Below, in pieces: positions 1 to 6,962 of a DNA stretch of 40,510 nucleotides. The DNA comes from an uncultured Corynebacterium sp. (GTDB lineage: Bacteria > Actinomycetota > Actinomycetes > Mycobacteriales > Mycobacteriaceae). Every line of letters starts with the position of its first letter. The first letter of the stretch is position 1. A program made the position numbers and the translations under genes. The notes beneath the pieces were generated by a model that made no database searches, had not been told where the DNA came from, and saw nothing but the letters and a program-made list of their open reading frames with translations. The stretch spans positions 1 to 40,510 of the forward strand of contig NZ_CAMQAZ010000023.1 of assembly GCF_946998835.1 (NCBI RefSeq), read 5' to 3'.

Positions 1-769
1 CAGGTTGGCTGCACTGTGGGGTGATAATACGTCCATGACTATTAGCCACGAGTCGATTTACCAGGCCCTTTACGTACAAGGGGCAGGTAGCTTGCGTAAA
101 GAACTTGTGTTTGAAAAGTCCTGCCGGACTACCCGGCCAGGGCGTAAACCCCGCTCGCTTTTAGCGGGGGTGCCCAAACCACGAGGAAAACGCTGGACCC
201 ATGATGCCAATATTTCACTTCGCCCAGCCGAAGCCAACGACCGTGCTGTGCCCGGTCATTGGGAAGGGGATTTGATTATTGGCGCAGATGGCACCAGTGC
301 TTTAGCGACATTGGTGGAACGCCGCAGCAGGTTTGTGCTCCTCGGCAGACTCGGCACTGACCATACTGCCGCAAGCGTCAATGAGGTCATGGTGCGGATG
401 ATTCGTCGGCTTAAAGAGTCGATGGACACCACGATGTCGACGTTGACCTGGGACCAGGGGGTGGAGTTTGCCAAACACACGGAGTTTTCCGTCGCGGAGA
501 ATATCCAGGTGTTTTTCGCCGATCCGCATTCACCGTGGCAGCGAGGCAGCAATGAGCGGATGAACCGGGATATCCGGTTTTATTTCCCCAAAGGAACCAA
601 CTTTACCGATGTCACCGACCAGGAGGTCGCCCAGGCGGAGGCATTGCTGAATAACCGGCCGAGGGTAGTGCTCGGCGGGTTAACTCCCCGGGAGGTAATC
701 TCTGGTGTTATCCATGATGCAATGACCGCCTGACCCTACCGTGCATACGCACTAGCACTCGGCGCAACA
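1..769 (+). mobile_element. IS30-family insertion sequence, right-hand part
   Basis: The element runs off the left edge of the window. Only the transposase C-terminal part and a possible right end are visible. After the transposase stop the sequence to about 769 ends in a GGCGCAACA-like stretch that could be the terminal inverted repeat. The left repeat is outside the window, so the exact end is a guess. Confidence 0.55.
2..733 (+). CDS. IS30-family transposase, N-terminally cut by the window edge
   Basis: This is a DDE transposase that would cut and join the ends of its own insertion sequence. The reading frame is open to the left edge, so the N-terminal HTH region is missing from view. The visible part has the IS30 catalytic signatures in order: Asp in GHWEGDLIIG, Asp in TWDQGVEFAKH, and Glu in SNERMNRDIRFYFPKG, the last being the typical IS30 E-x-R-K/R region. 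It ends with TGA at 731-733. No frameshift is visible, so the copy may be intact. Its neighbours to the right are an orphan ORF and a plasmid replication remnant, which fits an acquired segment. Confidence 0.93.
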   Translation, partial: RLAALWGDNTSMTISHESIYQALYVQGAGSLRKELVFEKSCRTTRPGRKPRSLLAGVPKPRGKRWTHDANISLRPAEANDRAVPGHWEGDLIIGADGTSALATLVERRSRFVLLGRLGTDHTAASVNEVMVRMIRRLKESMDTTMSTLTWDQGVEFAKHTEFSVAENIQVFFADPHSPWQRGSNERMNRDIRFYFPKGTNFTDVTDQEVAQAEALLNNRPRVVLGGLTPREVISGVIHDAMTA

Positions 770-835
770 GAGAACGCTGCCCCCGTTAAAGCTAGGCTTA
801 CTATCCCGACTACTAATGAACGGAGTGACTTTCGC

Positions 836-1237
836 ATGACCAATCCTTCTTCCTTGTCAAATGGTGAGCTGCAAGGCTTTTACGAAGACCTTTACGTTTA
901 TTGCTCTGAAAAAGACTCTTACCAGGTTGCCGAGCGTTTCAAGAAGGAACTCAAAGTTTCTTTTCCCGAAATTGACGATCTTCCTGATTTCACAGTTGAT
1001 GAGTGCGATGAAGACGAGTATCAGCTTGCTGAAGAATTAGACCCTGGTAGTAATCAGGAAAATTTTCGTCCGTACATGATTACTCAGCATTTCTTCCTGG
1101 AAGTCTTAAACCTAAGTGACAAGATAATTGACCCTATTAGTGATGCTGTTTTCGAAGCCGTTCAACGAGCTACAGAAGATGTCCCATACTTCAGTTTCAT
1201 GGGTTTTCTCAAGGAGAATCACTCTGATGATGAGTAG
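836..1237 (+). CDS. hypothetical acidic protein, 133 aa
   Basis: I do not recognise this protein. It is strongly acidic, with a cluster of Asp and Glu near residues 45-70 and an acidic C-terminus, has no signal peptide or membrane segment, and looks cytosolic. A GGAG lies about 10 nt before the ATG. Its codon use is clearly AT-richer than that of the chromosomal genes to the right. Together with its place between an IS30 transposase and a plasmid rep remnant, this suggests recent acquisition. Small acidic proteins beside mobile elements are sometimes immunity or anti-restriction proteins, but nothing in the sequence shows that here. Confidence 0.6.
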   Translation: MTNPSSLSNGELQGFYEDLYVYCSEKDSYQVAERFKKELKVSFPEIDDLPDFTVDECDEDEYQLAEELDPGSNQENFRPYMITQHFFLEVLNLSDKIIDPISDAVFEAVQRATEDVPYFSFMGFLKENHSDDE

Positions 1238-1256
1238 AAGAACGTAGCATCTGGCT

Positions 1257-1502
1257 TTACTCTGATACGTAGCGGTGGACTGTTCCCACGGAGTACCCAG
1301 TTTGTTTTGCTATCGCCCTGATGCTTAGCCCACGAGCACGTAACTCTCGGACGCGGCGACGCTTCTCGTTAGCGCGTGCGAGGTAGTCTTCGCGCGATTC
1401 ACTAGTCCATCGTTGAGCGGTTCTAACAGACGCGCCCATTTTCTCGGCAAGAGCGCGAGCTGTTTTTCCGTTACGCGGATAGCGAGCATAAACCTCACTC
1501 AT
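1257..1502 (-). CDS. small helix-turn-helix protein, plasmid replication partner type
   Basis: This 81-residue basic protein carries two helix-turn-helix-like segments: an N-terminal one around residues 13-32 (ARALAEKMGASVRTAQRW) and a clear C-terminal one at about residues 59-78 (SIRAIAKQTGYSVGTVHRYV). Its ATG overlaps the stop of the upstream repA remnant (ATGA at 1499-1502), so the two were co-translated. Corynebacterial theta-type plasmids of the pBL1/pNG2 group carry a small DNA-binding ORF in this position after repA. Its role is assumed to be copy control or help in replication. The start and stop look intact although repA is truncated. Confidence 0.75.
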   Translation of the reverse strand: MSEVYARYPRNGKTARALAEKMGASVRTAQRWTSESREDYLARANEKRRRVRELRARGLSIRAIAKQTGYSVGTVHRYVSE

Positions 1503-1930
1503 AGGGCACTTCTCCAGTTCTCTTGAGCAGCTTTACGCCTAACCGCTCCGCTTTTGCGGCCTCGTGCGCTTTGGATGGTGCTGAAGGTTGCTTCGTAGAC
1601 GGCGGGGCCGTCTGCCCACATGCGGGATTTGGTGGTGATCCATCGGTGGATGGAGCGGGCGATTTGGTCGACTTCGCGTGTAGACAGTGGTTCGCTGAAG
1701 AGTTGTTGGTTCATGGCTTGTGCGGTGGTTTGGATTGCGCGGCCGAGTCCGTCGGGGTTGCCGAAGTGGTGGCGGATTTCGCGGTATGCCCAGGTGCGTG
1801 CTGATTCGAATAGGGCGCAGTTGCGCCCTAGTCCGACGGGGTTTTTGCGGCGGGTGCGCTTCCACGATGGTGGCGGCATGAAGCCGGTTTCGGTTAGCCA
1901 GAAGTTCAGCTCGTCGAGTGTGTAGAGCTT
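1499..1930 (-). pseudogene. repA: plasmid replication protein RepA, C-terminal remnant
   Basis: The frame encodes the C-terminal part of a corynebacterial plasmid replication initiator (ColE2/pNG2-like RepA), including the WAYREIRHHFG and HRWITTKSRMWADG regions. Homology-like sequence begins upstream of the first ATG at 1879, at about KLYTLDELNFWLTETGF near 1930. The same frame is closed by a stop at 1961-1963, so the N-terminal catalytic half is missing and no proper start exists. The break coincides with the start of a 5'-truncated gene on the other strand, so 1930 is probably a recombination junction. A short product from the internal ATG at 1879 is possible but should not support replication. 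Confidence 0.75.
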
Positions 1931-2663
1931 GAACCCTCCGCCCGCGACACCGGAAGCAGATCAGGCTAAGAAGGTCACCCCAGGTTCGTGGTTCGATGAC
2001 GCCACGGAACTTACTGTCGACAACATCAGCAGCGTCACGGCCGACATTGTTCCTGGTGAGACGCACGTGTACAAGATCAAGTCCGAGTATGGGCAGCAGC
2101 TCCGCGGCGCCGTCAAACTTATTGACGCCCCAGAAGCGGACAAGCTTGCACAGATCTCCGGCCTGGATATCAAGACGCTGAATTCGGCACGCCAACTCGC
2201 CGGTAGCGAGGAAACCCGTCCTGTAAATGAACACCAGATCGGCGAAGAGACAACATTTGGTAACTCGGCCCGGATTAACTACCGCAATCGGATCGGCGAA
2301 GATAGTGAAAAGTCGGGCGATTACGAGGCTGAAAGAGCGTGGCTGGATGGTGACCAGTACATCGTTGTCTTCTTCAACAACAGTTGGGGCGCCGGTAAAT
2401 CCCACGATGTCGCGGATGTTCAAAATGTCCCGGTGACTTATCAGCTAACCACGGAGTTGGTCGGCGAGAAGATTCCGGGCCCAGCTTTTGAACAGGTCGC
2501 GCACAAGTCGCCAAGTAGCGAAACCCCGACTAGTAGCCAGCAGAATCCGAAGACCACCGAAGAAAACGAGGATGACGGCTCCTCGAAGATGATGTGGTTC
2601 TCTATGGGGGCGGTGCTTCTGGTCTTGGTCGTCGGCGCGACAATCGCGTTGACCCGTAAGTAA
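1929..2663 (+). CDS. C-terminal part of a membrane-anchored secreted protein, 5'-truncated
   Basis: The reading frame starts at a TTG (1929) right at the repA junction and has an in-frame stop just upstream, so its original 5' end is lost. The product is an extracytoplasmic beta-rich domain (about residues 15-180) with a GDYEAERAW...GDQYIVVFFNN region. A Ser/Thr/Pro/Glu-rich linker (about 185-218) and one transmembrane helix (about 222-241) ending in RK follow. This layout resembles the C-terminal half of large actinobacterial surface proteins, often with a VWA domain at the N-terminus, but that is inference. There is no signal peptide, so the fragment is probably not functional. It ends 3 bp before the convergent VOC gene. 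Confidence 0.6.
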   Translation: MNPPPATPEADQAKKVTPGSWFDDATELTVDNISSVTADIVPGETHVYKIKSEYGQQLRGAVKLIDAPEADKLAQISGLDIKTLNSARQLAGSEETRPVNEHQIGEETTFGNSARINYRNRIGEDSEKSGDYEAERAWLDGDQYIVVFFNNSWGAGKSHDVADVQNVPVTYQLTTELVGEKIPGPAFEQVAHKSPSSETPTSSQQNPKTTEENEDDGSSKMMWFSMGAVLLVLVVGATIALTRK

Positions 2664-2665
2664 CT

Positions 2666-3361
2666 CTAGAGCGTCCAGTACACGCCGAATCGGTCAGGCT
2701 TGACGACGGTTTCCGTGCCCTCGGCAACCTCAGCGCCTGTAAGGCCAAGCGCTTGGCAGGCGCTTTCGACCTCTTCGGCAGAATCGCTGGAGAGACGCAT
2801 CGCCACACCGTCGCCGAAGGTGAAATTGTGCATGCCCGGCGAGTCGAGCGTCATGAAATTCTCTGACCCGAAAAGTTGGTTGTATACCTCGGTGGCGGCG
2901 GCAGCCTGTGGTTCGTCGCCTGTCCACATGAAGTAGGGAATAACGGCGGGATTCGCTGTCTTTGCGGCAGCGTCCGTGCTTGCAGCCCCGCTGGTTAAGG
3001 AATTAATCATCAGTTGCCAGTTGACCCCATTGCCGTCTACCAACCAGCCAAAGAGCGGCGAGAAATCGTAGCTGGTCAGGGGCATGAGTGCAGCACCACC
3101 GCTGATGGTTTCATCACCCGCCATCAGATGCTCCCACAGTCTGCGCAGCTGGTTTTCCTGACCAGGGGCAAAACGCACCAAAAAAGACACAGCGGGGGTT
3201 AATCGGCGGTTCCCGTCCTCAATGAGCTCGAAGTCCATCCCACCGATGGTGAGCGTGGTGGAGTTGGGCTTGATGTTGGAGTGAAAACCTTCGGCGTAAA
3301 ACCGCGCAGCGGCGCGAGGGTCGTCGTTAAGCGCGATCACGGCCGAAATAGAAACAGTCAT
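2666..3361 (-). CDS. VOC-family (PhnB/glyoxalase-like) protein
   Basis: This protein has two vicinal-oxygen-chelate half-domains. Residues 1-125 contain ALNDDPRAAARFYAEGF and a GWLVDGNGVNWQL segment typical of PhnB-like proteins. Residues 140-231 repeat the pattern (PYFMWTGDEPQAAAATEVYNQLFG ... FGVYWTL). The family covers glyoxalases, antibiotic-binding proteins and 3-demethylubiquinone methyltransferase-like proteins, so the substrate is unknown. The ATG at 3361 lies 7 nt after a TAGGCT -10 box, which suggests a leaderless transcript and supports this start. The gene ends against the truncated membrane-protein gene. Confidence 0.85.
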   Translation of the reverse strand: MTVSISAVIALNDDPRAAARFYAEGFHSNIKPNSTTLTIGGMDFELIEDGNRRLTPAVSFLVRFAPGQENQLRRLWEHLMAGDETISGGAALMPLTSYDFSPLFGWLVDGNGVNWQLMINSLTSGAASTDAAAKTANPAVIPYFMWTGDEPQAAAATEVYNQLFGSENFMTLDSPGMHNFTFGDGVAMRLSSDSAEEVESACQALGLTGAEVAEGTETVVKPDRFGVYWTL

Positions 3362-3368
3362 GAAAATG

Positions 3369-3374
3369 AGCCTA
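3369..3374 (-). promoter_or_regulatory. -10 box of leaderless VOC gene
   Basis: On the minus strand TAGGCT lies 7 nt before the ATG at 3361, so transcription should begin at or next to the start codon. No Shine-Dalgarno sequence is present. Confidence 0.55.
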
Positions 3375-3481
3375 ACGACGAGCGCTTAACCGCGCAGAGA
3401 ACGCAGCGTTTGATCCTAGTCAGTGAAGAATCTTCATACGGTGATATCCCCAGTAACGCTGCGCTGATTAGGGGATTTCAG

Positions 3482-4057
3482 TTAGTGGCGTGGGCTCTGC
3501 TCGCGAACTAGGTCTGCAAATCTGTTGATGTAGTCGCGAACAAAGTCCTCAGTGCTTGACGACGTGAATTCTCCTTGTTCGTCAATGAGTGTTGGCGATT
3601 GTCCCAGGAAGACCTCTGGCTGACCGAGCATCGGCATGTCGAAGTACGACAGCGCGAGTCGCAAGTTCTTCTGAGAGCTATAACCTCCCATACGGCCGAC
3701 GGAGTGGCTGATAATTCCCGCGGGCAGGTTCTTCCATGCCACATCACCGTTGGGCTTAGATCCGATGTCAACGGCATTCTTCAGAGCTGCAGGAATTGTG
3801 CGGTTGTTTTCTGGGGTGACAAATAGGATGCCATCGCTGGCTTTAATGGTTTCCCGGAAACTGGTGTATTCCGCGGGAGTCGCAATATCGGACACTGCGG
3901 GGTCGTCGTAGTCGAAGTTGTAGAGAGGGAGGTCACGAATCTCGACGATGTCGACTTTGAAGTCATCGGGGAAGTACGTGGCTGCCTTGAGTGCAATCTT
4001 TCGTGCATAGGAGGCTCGACGCAAGCTTCCTACCAGGATAGAAATCTGTGCAGTCAT
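3482..4057 (-). CDS. NAD(P)H-dependent FMN reductase, third gene of the nrdI-nrdF operon
   Basis: This is a flavodoxin-like NADPH:FMN oxidoreductase. The phosphate-binding loop GSLRRASYARK is at residues 10-20. The family motif, normally PEYNxSIPxxLKNxxD, appears as PENNRTIPAALKNAVDI at residues 82-98. The length of 191 aa is normal for the family, and an AAGGAAC ribosome site precedes the ATG. It follows nrdF by 42 nt on the same strand with no terminator between. Known relatives reduce free flavins, quinones, chromate or azo dyes. In this operon an attractive role is to supply electrons to the FMN of NrdI, which has no confirmed dedicated reductase in most bacteria. That role is inference. 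Confidence 0.9.
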   Translation of the reverse strand: MTAQISILVGSLRRASYARKIALKAATYFPDDFKVDIVEIRDLPLYNFDYDDPAVSDIATPAEYTSFRETIKASDGILFVTPENNRTIPAALKNAVDIGSKPNGDVAWKNLPAGIISHSVGRMGGYSSQKNLRLALSYFDMPMLGQPEVFLGQSPTLIDEQGEFTSSSTEDFVRDYINRFADLVREQSPRH

Positions 4058-4099
4058 GCGAATGTTCCTTTCTTAGGATGTATGGGGAAAGACGCGGGT

Positions 4100-5104
4100 T
4101 TAGAAATCCCAGTCTTCGTCTGCGGTGTCTTCGGCTTTTCCGATGACATATGCGGAGCCGGAACCGGAGAAAAAGTCGTGGTTTTCATCTGATCCCGGGG
4201 TGAGGGCGGCGAGAATCTCGGGTTTGAAAGCGGTCTCATCATGGTTAAACCGCTGCGGATATCCCAAGTTCATAAGCGCTTTGTTGGCGTTGTATCGAAT
4301 GAAGTTGGCAACGTCGTCGTAAAGCCCGAGTGGCTCGTATAGAGCTTCGGAGTACCTCAGTTCGAGCTGGTATAGCTCGTCGAGAAGCTCGAAGACGAAA
4401 GCCTTCATCTGCGTTTGCGTGGTGGCGTCGTAGGTTTCTACGCCGCGCTGGAATTTGTAGCCGGAGTAATAGCCGTGCACAGCTTTGTCACGCAGGATTA
4501 GGCGCACCATGTCGGCGGTGTTGGTCAGGATGCCTCGTGATGCGAAGTGCAGCGGGAGGTAGAAACCGGCGTAAAGCGAGAAAGACGAAAGAAGCGTTGC
4601 TGCCGCCTTTCGCTTGAGTGGAACGGCACCGTAATAGTGTTTGAGCACAGCTTTTGAACGTGCCTGCAGGATGTCATTGCCGACTGCCCACTGGTAGGCA
4701 GCGTCGATGTCAGGGGTATTGGACAGCGTTGAAAAAACTGAAGAATAGGACTTTGCATGCACTGCTTGCATGAAAGCGATGTTGGTATAGACCGCCTCTT
4801 CATGTTCAGTGCGGGCATCTTGAATTTGGGAAATCTCTCCGACAGACGCCTGCACTGTGTCGAGCATGGTCAGTCCTGTGAAGACCTTCATAGTCAGCTC
4901 GCGTTCTAGATCGGTGAGACGCCGCCAGTCTGCAAGGTCATTGGACAGCGGGACTTTCTCAGGCAGCCAAAAATTTGCTGTTAGGCGATTCCACACTTCG
5001 AGATCTTTGTCATCTTGCACTCGGTTCCAGTTGATTGGCCGAAGGCGTGCAGATGGGTCTTTCCGAAAAGACGGTGGCGTAGTTGAATAGCTGTAGATGT
5101 TCAA
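4100..5104 (-). CDS. nrdF: ribonucleotide reductase small subunit NrdF, class Ie-like (QSK, metal-free type)
   Basis: This is the radical-generating R2 subunit that would work with a NrdE R1 subunit to make dNTP precursors in the cytosol. At 334 aa it aligns by eye along its whole length with class Ib NrdF and keeps the DENHDFFSGSGSxYVIGKAEDT...DWDF tail that docks to NrdE. The dimetal ligands are changed: Asp82, His116 and His210 remain, but the three glutamates are Gln113 (CAA, 4766-4768), Ser173 (TCG, 4586-4588) and Lys207 (AAA, 4484-4486). Tyr120, the radical tyrosine, is kept. Q, S and K at these sites define the class Ie QSK group, which uses a DOPA radical and no metal. The start is TTG at 5104, preceded by GGAGGAG and overlapping the nrdI stop (TTGA). 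No closer ATG exists. Confidence 0.95.
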   Translation of the reverse strand: MNIYSYSTTPPSFRKDPSARLRPINWNRVQDDKDLEVWNRLTANFWLPEKVPLSNDLADWRRLTDLERELTMKVFTGLTMLDTVQASVGEISQIQDARTEHEEAVYTNIAFMQAVHAKSYSSVFSTLSNTPDIDAAYQWAVGNDILQARSKAVLKHYYGAVPLKRKAAATLLSSFSLYAGFYLPLHFASRGILTNTADMVRLILRDKAVHGYYSGYKFQRGVETYDATTQTQMKAFVFELLDELYQLELRYSEALYEPLGLYDDVANFIRYNANKALMNLGYPQRFNHDETAFKPEILAALTPGSDENHDFFSGSGSAYVIGKAEDTADEDWDF

Positions 5105-5565
5105 GAAGTAGCACTCCTCCAGAATTTTTCCAGGCCCTCTCGGACGTTCTCCACATCGTGGTCTGTCCCCAGTAGCTCGTAGTGATACAGCTCCGGGACC
5201 TGGCATTTTGCAGAAATGATGGCTCCGGCTATGCAATAGTCGGTGCCGAAATTCGTGTTTCCCGAGGTGATGACACCGCGGATGAAACTCCTATTGGTTT
5301 CGTCGTTGAGAAAAGCGATGACTTGCCTGGGTACTGCGCGGCGACGACATCCGCCACCATAAGTCGGTGTAATCAGGACAAATGGGCTGCAGACGCGAAT
5401 CATTCCGTCTTTTCGCGGATGTAACGGGATTCGTGCTGCGGGTTGAGCAAGCTTTTGGACGAACCGGTGAGTGTTTTCAGAGGCACTGGAGAAGTACACA
5501 ATTCTGGGTGACTCCTCCAGTGGGAGTTCCGTGAAAGTCAGCGGCGTCTTCGAGGATGAAGACAC
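5101..5565 (-). CDS. nrdI: flavodoxin NrdI, activase for the adjacent NrdF
   Basis: NrdI is a small FMN protein that delivers superoxide to NrdF, assembling the Mn cofactor in class Ib and driving tyrosine hydroxylation to DOPA in class Ie. The FMN phosphate loop FSSASENTHRFV is at residues 25-36. Further flavin-contact segments are TPTYGGG (66-72) and SGNTNFG (101-107), followed by the conserved ISAKCQVP. The 154 aa include a short N-terminal extension before RIVYFSS. The GTG start at 5565 was chosen because a strong AGGAGGT lies 6 nt upstream and no ATG is available. The stop overlaps the TTG start of nrdF, so the two are translationally coupled. No nrdH or nrdE accompanies them. Confidence 0.95.
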   Translation of the reverse strand: MSSSSKTPLTFTELPLEESPRIVYFSSASENTHRFVQKLAQPAARIPLHPRKDGMIRVCSPFVLITPTYGGGCRRRAVPRQVIAFLNDETNRSFIRGVITSGNTNFGTDYCIAGAIISAKCQVPELYHYELLGTDHDVENVREGLEKFWRSATS

Positions 5566-5579
5566 TCAATTACCTCCTG

Positions 5580-5597
5580 TGTTCAATGGGTTGAACA
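5580..5597. promoter_or_regulatory. palindromic operator candidate upstream of nrdI
   Basis: TGTTCAA-TGGG-TTGAACA is a perfect 7-bp inverted repeat with a 4-bp spacer. It lies directly downstream of the predicted -10 box and just upstream of the nrdI ribosome site, where a bound protein would block transcription. It does not match the usual NrdR box (ACACWATATATWGTGT) or the DtxR consensus. Confidence 0.5.
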
Positions 5598-5626
5598 ATA
5601 AAGTAGAGGAGTGAACGTGGTGTCAA
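5598..5626 (-). promoter_or_regulatory. predicted promoter of the nrdI-nrdF operon
   Basis: Read on the minus strand, TTGACA (5626-5621) is followed after 17 nt by CTTTAT (5603-5598). The -35 is a perfect consensus and the -10 is weak. The palindrome at 5580-5597 abuts it, so regulation at this point is likely. Confidence 0.5.
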
Positions 5627-5636
5627 CAAGGTGCTG

Positions 5637-5646
5637 CTTACGTAAG
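5637..5646. repeat. perfect 10-bp palindrome upstream of the nrdI promoter
   Basis: CTTACGTAAG is perfectly self-complementary and lies about 11 bp upstream of the -35 box of nrdI. It could bind an activator. A 10-bp palindrome can also arise by chance. Confidence 0.3.
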
Positions 5647-5823
5647 ACTGAACGTGCTTAGTAATGCAATTGAGAAGTAAAGTCGCGGCACTGTACTAAC
5701 GGCGGAAAAATCCAGCAGTTGATTTTCAAGGCGAGAAAGATAGCGGGGCTGGCAGCGGGGGTGTCTCCCCAGCGAGGGGAGGGAGATTCCAGAGGCCTCT
5801 CAGCGGAGCCAAACAGGGCAAAC
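5647..5823. other. intergenic stretch without a gene, between nrdI promoter and htdX terminator
   Basis: I see no convincing coding sequence here. The stretch is rich in purine runs and holds one small hairpin (GGGG-tgtct-CCCC type, near 5758-5773). The whole gene-free gap from 5566 to 5945 is explained by the nrdI promoter and operator on one side and the htdX terminator on the other. Confidence 0.5.
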
Positions 5824-5890
5824 AAAAAGGCCGCGCTTTGGAATGAACCAGTCAACGAGATGACTGGGTTTCCAAAGTGCGGCCTTTTCT
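5824..5890 (-). terminator. large hairpin terminator after htdX
   Basis: The arms AAAAAGGCCGCGCTTTGGAA and TTCCAAAGTGCGGCCTTTTC pair almost perfectly. The loop region contains a second nested stem (CCAGTCA/TGACTGG). Read on the minus strand it ends in GGCCTTTTTGTT, a good intrinsic terminator for the fadA2-fabG4-htdX operon. It also shields the nrdI promoter from read-through. Confidence 0.85.
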
Positions 5891-5945
5891 ACAGCGCATA
5901 GCATCAATGCGTTATGGAATAACTACAGATGCATAGCGAAATCCA

Positions 5946-6908
5946 CTACTTCAGCGGGCGAACACTGCCGGTGAAGTGCGGGCGCTTCTTCTTGCGATCC
6001 CATGCCACGATGTTGACGGCGCGGCCGGTGTTGGAGTTGCCATCAGCCAAATCGTGTGCGGCACCTGCACCGTCACCGGTGTGGGTGAGGGCGACATTGA
6101 TTGTGGTCGGCAGAACGACCGGCGTACCGAAGGAAATCTGGAACTCGTATGGCTGACCCGGCAGAATCTGAGCTTCAGCCAGCGCGCGGGAGGCAGTGTA
6201 CATGCCGTGTGCAATTGCTGCCGGCATACCCAGGGCCTTGGCGGAGACAGAGGTGATGTGAATCGGGTTCCAGTCGCCAGAAACCTTGGCCCACTGGCGG
6301 CCGGTGTTGCCAGCTAGCTTCCACTGAGCAGTGGGGAAGGGGACCTTGAACTGCTCGCGCTTGATGGTTTCTGCACCGGACTTGATGGCCTCGCGCTGTG
6401 CCTGGACTTCTTCGAAGCCCTCGGCATCCTTCAGGCGAGCGCCCTTGGCCAGGTACACCGACTGCTCCTCGACCAGGGTGGCACCGGATGTGGACGACGT
6501 AACGGTCGACTCCAGTACAACCTCGGTGCCCGAGCGGTGAGCGCGGAACGCTGCAACCTTCACCGAGATATCAACCTTGCCACCGAGCGTGACCGGAGAA
6601 ATCTCGCGGTAGGTGTTCTCGGTGTGGACCAGGCCCATCATCGGCAGCGGGAAGTCATCCGCAGCCATCAGCTCCATCTGAATGGGCATGATCAGGGCGT
6701 GGATGTGGCCGAAGAAAGCCTGCTCAGACTTCGGGGCGCCTACGACGTCGCGGAAGCCCTGGTCACGGTCAGCGTCGACAGTGACGTTCTTGACCACCAG
6801 TTCATTGACCTTGATCTCGGTGGAGTTCGGGCGCTTCTTCGCCGAACCGGCAGCTGCCTTGGCGTAGAGCGGAACCAGATTGGGAATGGCATCCAGGGTC
6901 TTAGCCAT
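5946..6908 (-). CDS. htdX: (R)-3-hydroxyacyl-thioester dehydratase, MaoC/HtdX type
   Basis: This hydratase interconverts 3-hydroxyacyl and trans-2-enoyl thioesters. The 320-aa protein is a double-hotdog form. The N-terminal half has GHIHALIMPIQMEL and a conserved PLPMMGLVH...I segment. The C-terminal half holds the catalytic hydratase-2 motif GDWNPIH (Asp212, His217) followed by LGMPAAIAHGMYT. In M. tuberculosis the neighbours htdX (Rv0241c), fabG4 (Rv0242c) and fadA2 (Rv0243) form the same group, which supports the assignment. An AGGAAA ribosome site precedes the ATG and it lies 54 nt after fabG4. A terminator closes the operon. Whether it works in fatty-acid breakdown or elongation cannot be read from the sequence. 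Confidence 0.88.
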   Translation of the reverse strand: MAKTLDAIPNLVPLYAKAAAGSAKKRPNSTEIKVNELVVKNVTVDADRDQGFRDVVGAPKSEQAFFGHIHALIMPIQMELMAADDFPLPMMGLVHTENTYREISPVTLGGKVDISVKVAAFRAHRSGTEVVLESTVTSSTSGATLVEEQSVYLAKGARLKDAEGFEEVQAQREAIKSGAETIKREQFKVPFPTAQWKLAGNTGRQWAKVSGDWNPIHITSVSAKALGMPAAIAHGMYTASRALAEAQILPGQPYEFQISFGTPVVLPTTINVALTHTGDGAGAAHDLADGNSNTGRAVNIVAWDRKKKRPHFTGSVRPLK

Positions 6909-6962
6909 AAGTTTTCCTCTTTCCTCCTTATCGGGAGCCTATGCGGAAGCCGCAGCTATCGC

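Noticed and set aside
3402..3463. Inverted repeat CGCAGCGTT / AACGCTGCG and palindrome TGAAGAATCTTCA as terminator of the nrd operon
   Set aside because: The arms are 44 bp apart and no T-run follows on the minus strand, so I could not support termination.
4100..5236. Longer nrdF frame beginning at 5236
   Set aside because: The extra 44 residues lie inside nrdI in another frame and do not resemble NrdF. The TTG at 5104 has a strong ribosome site and matches family length.
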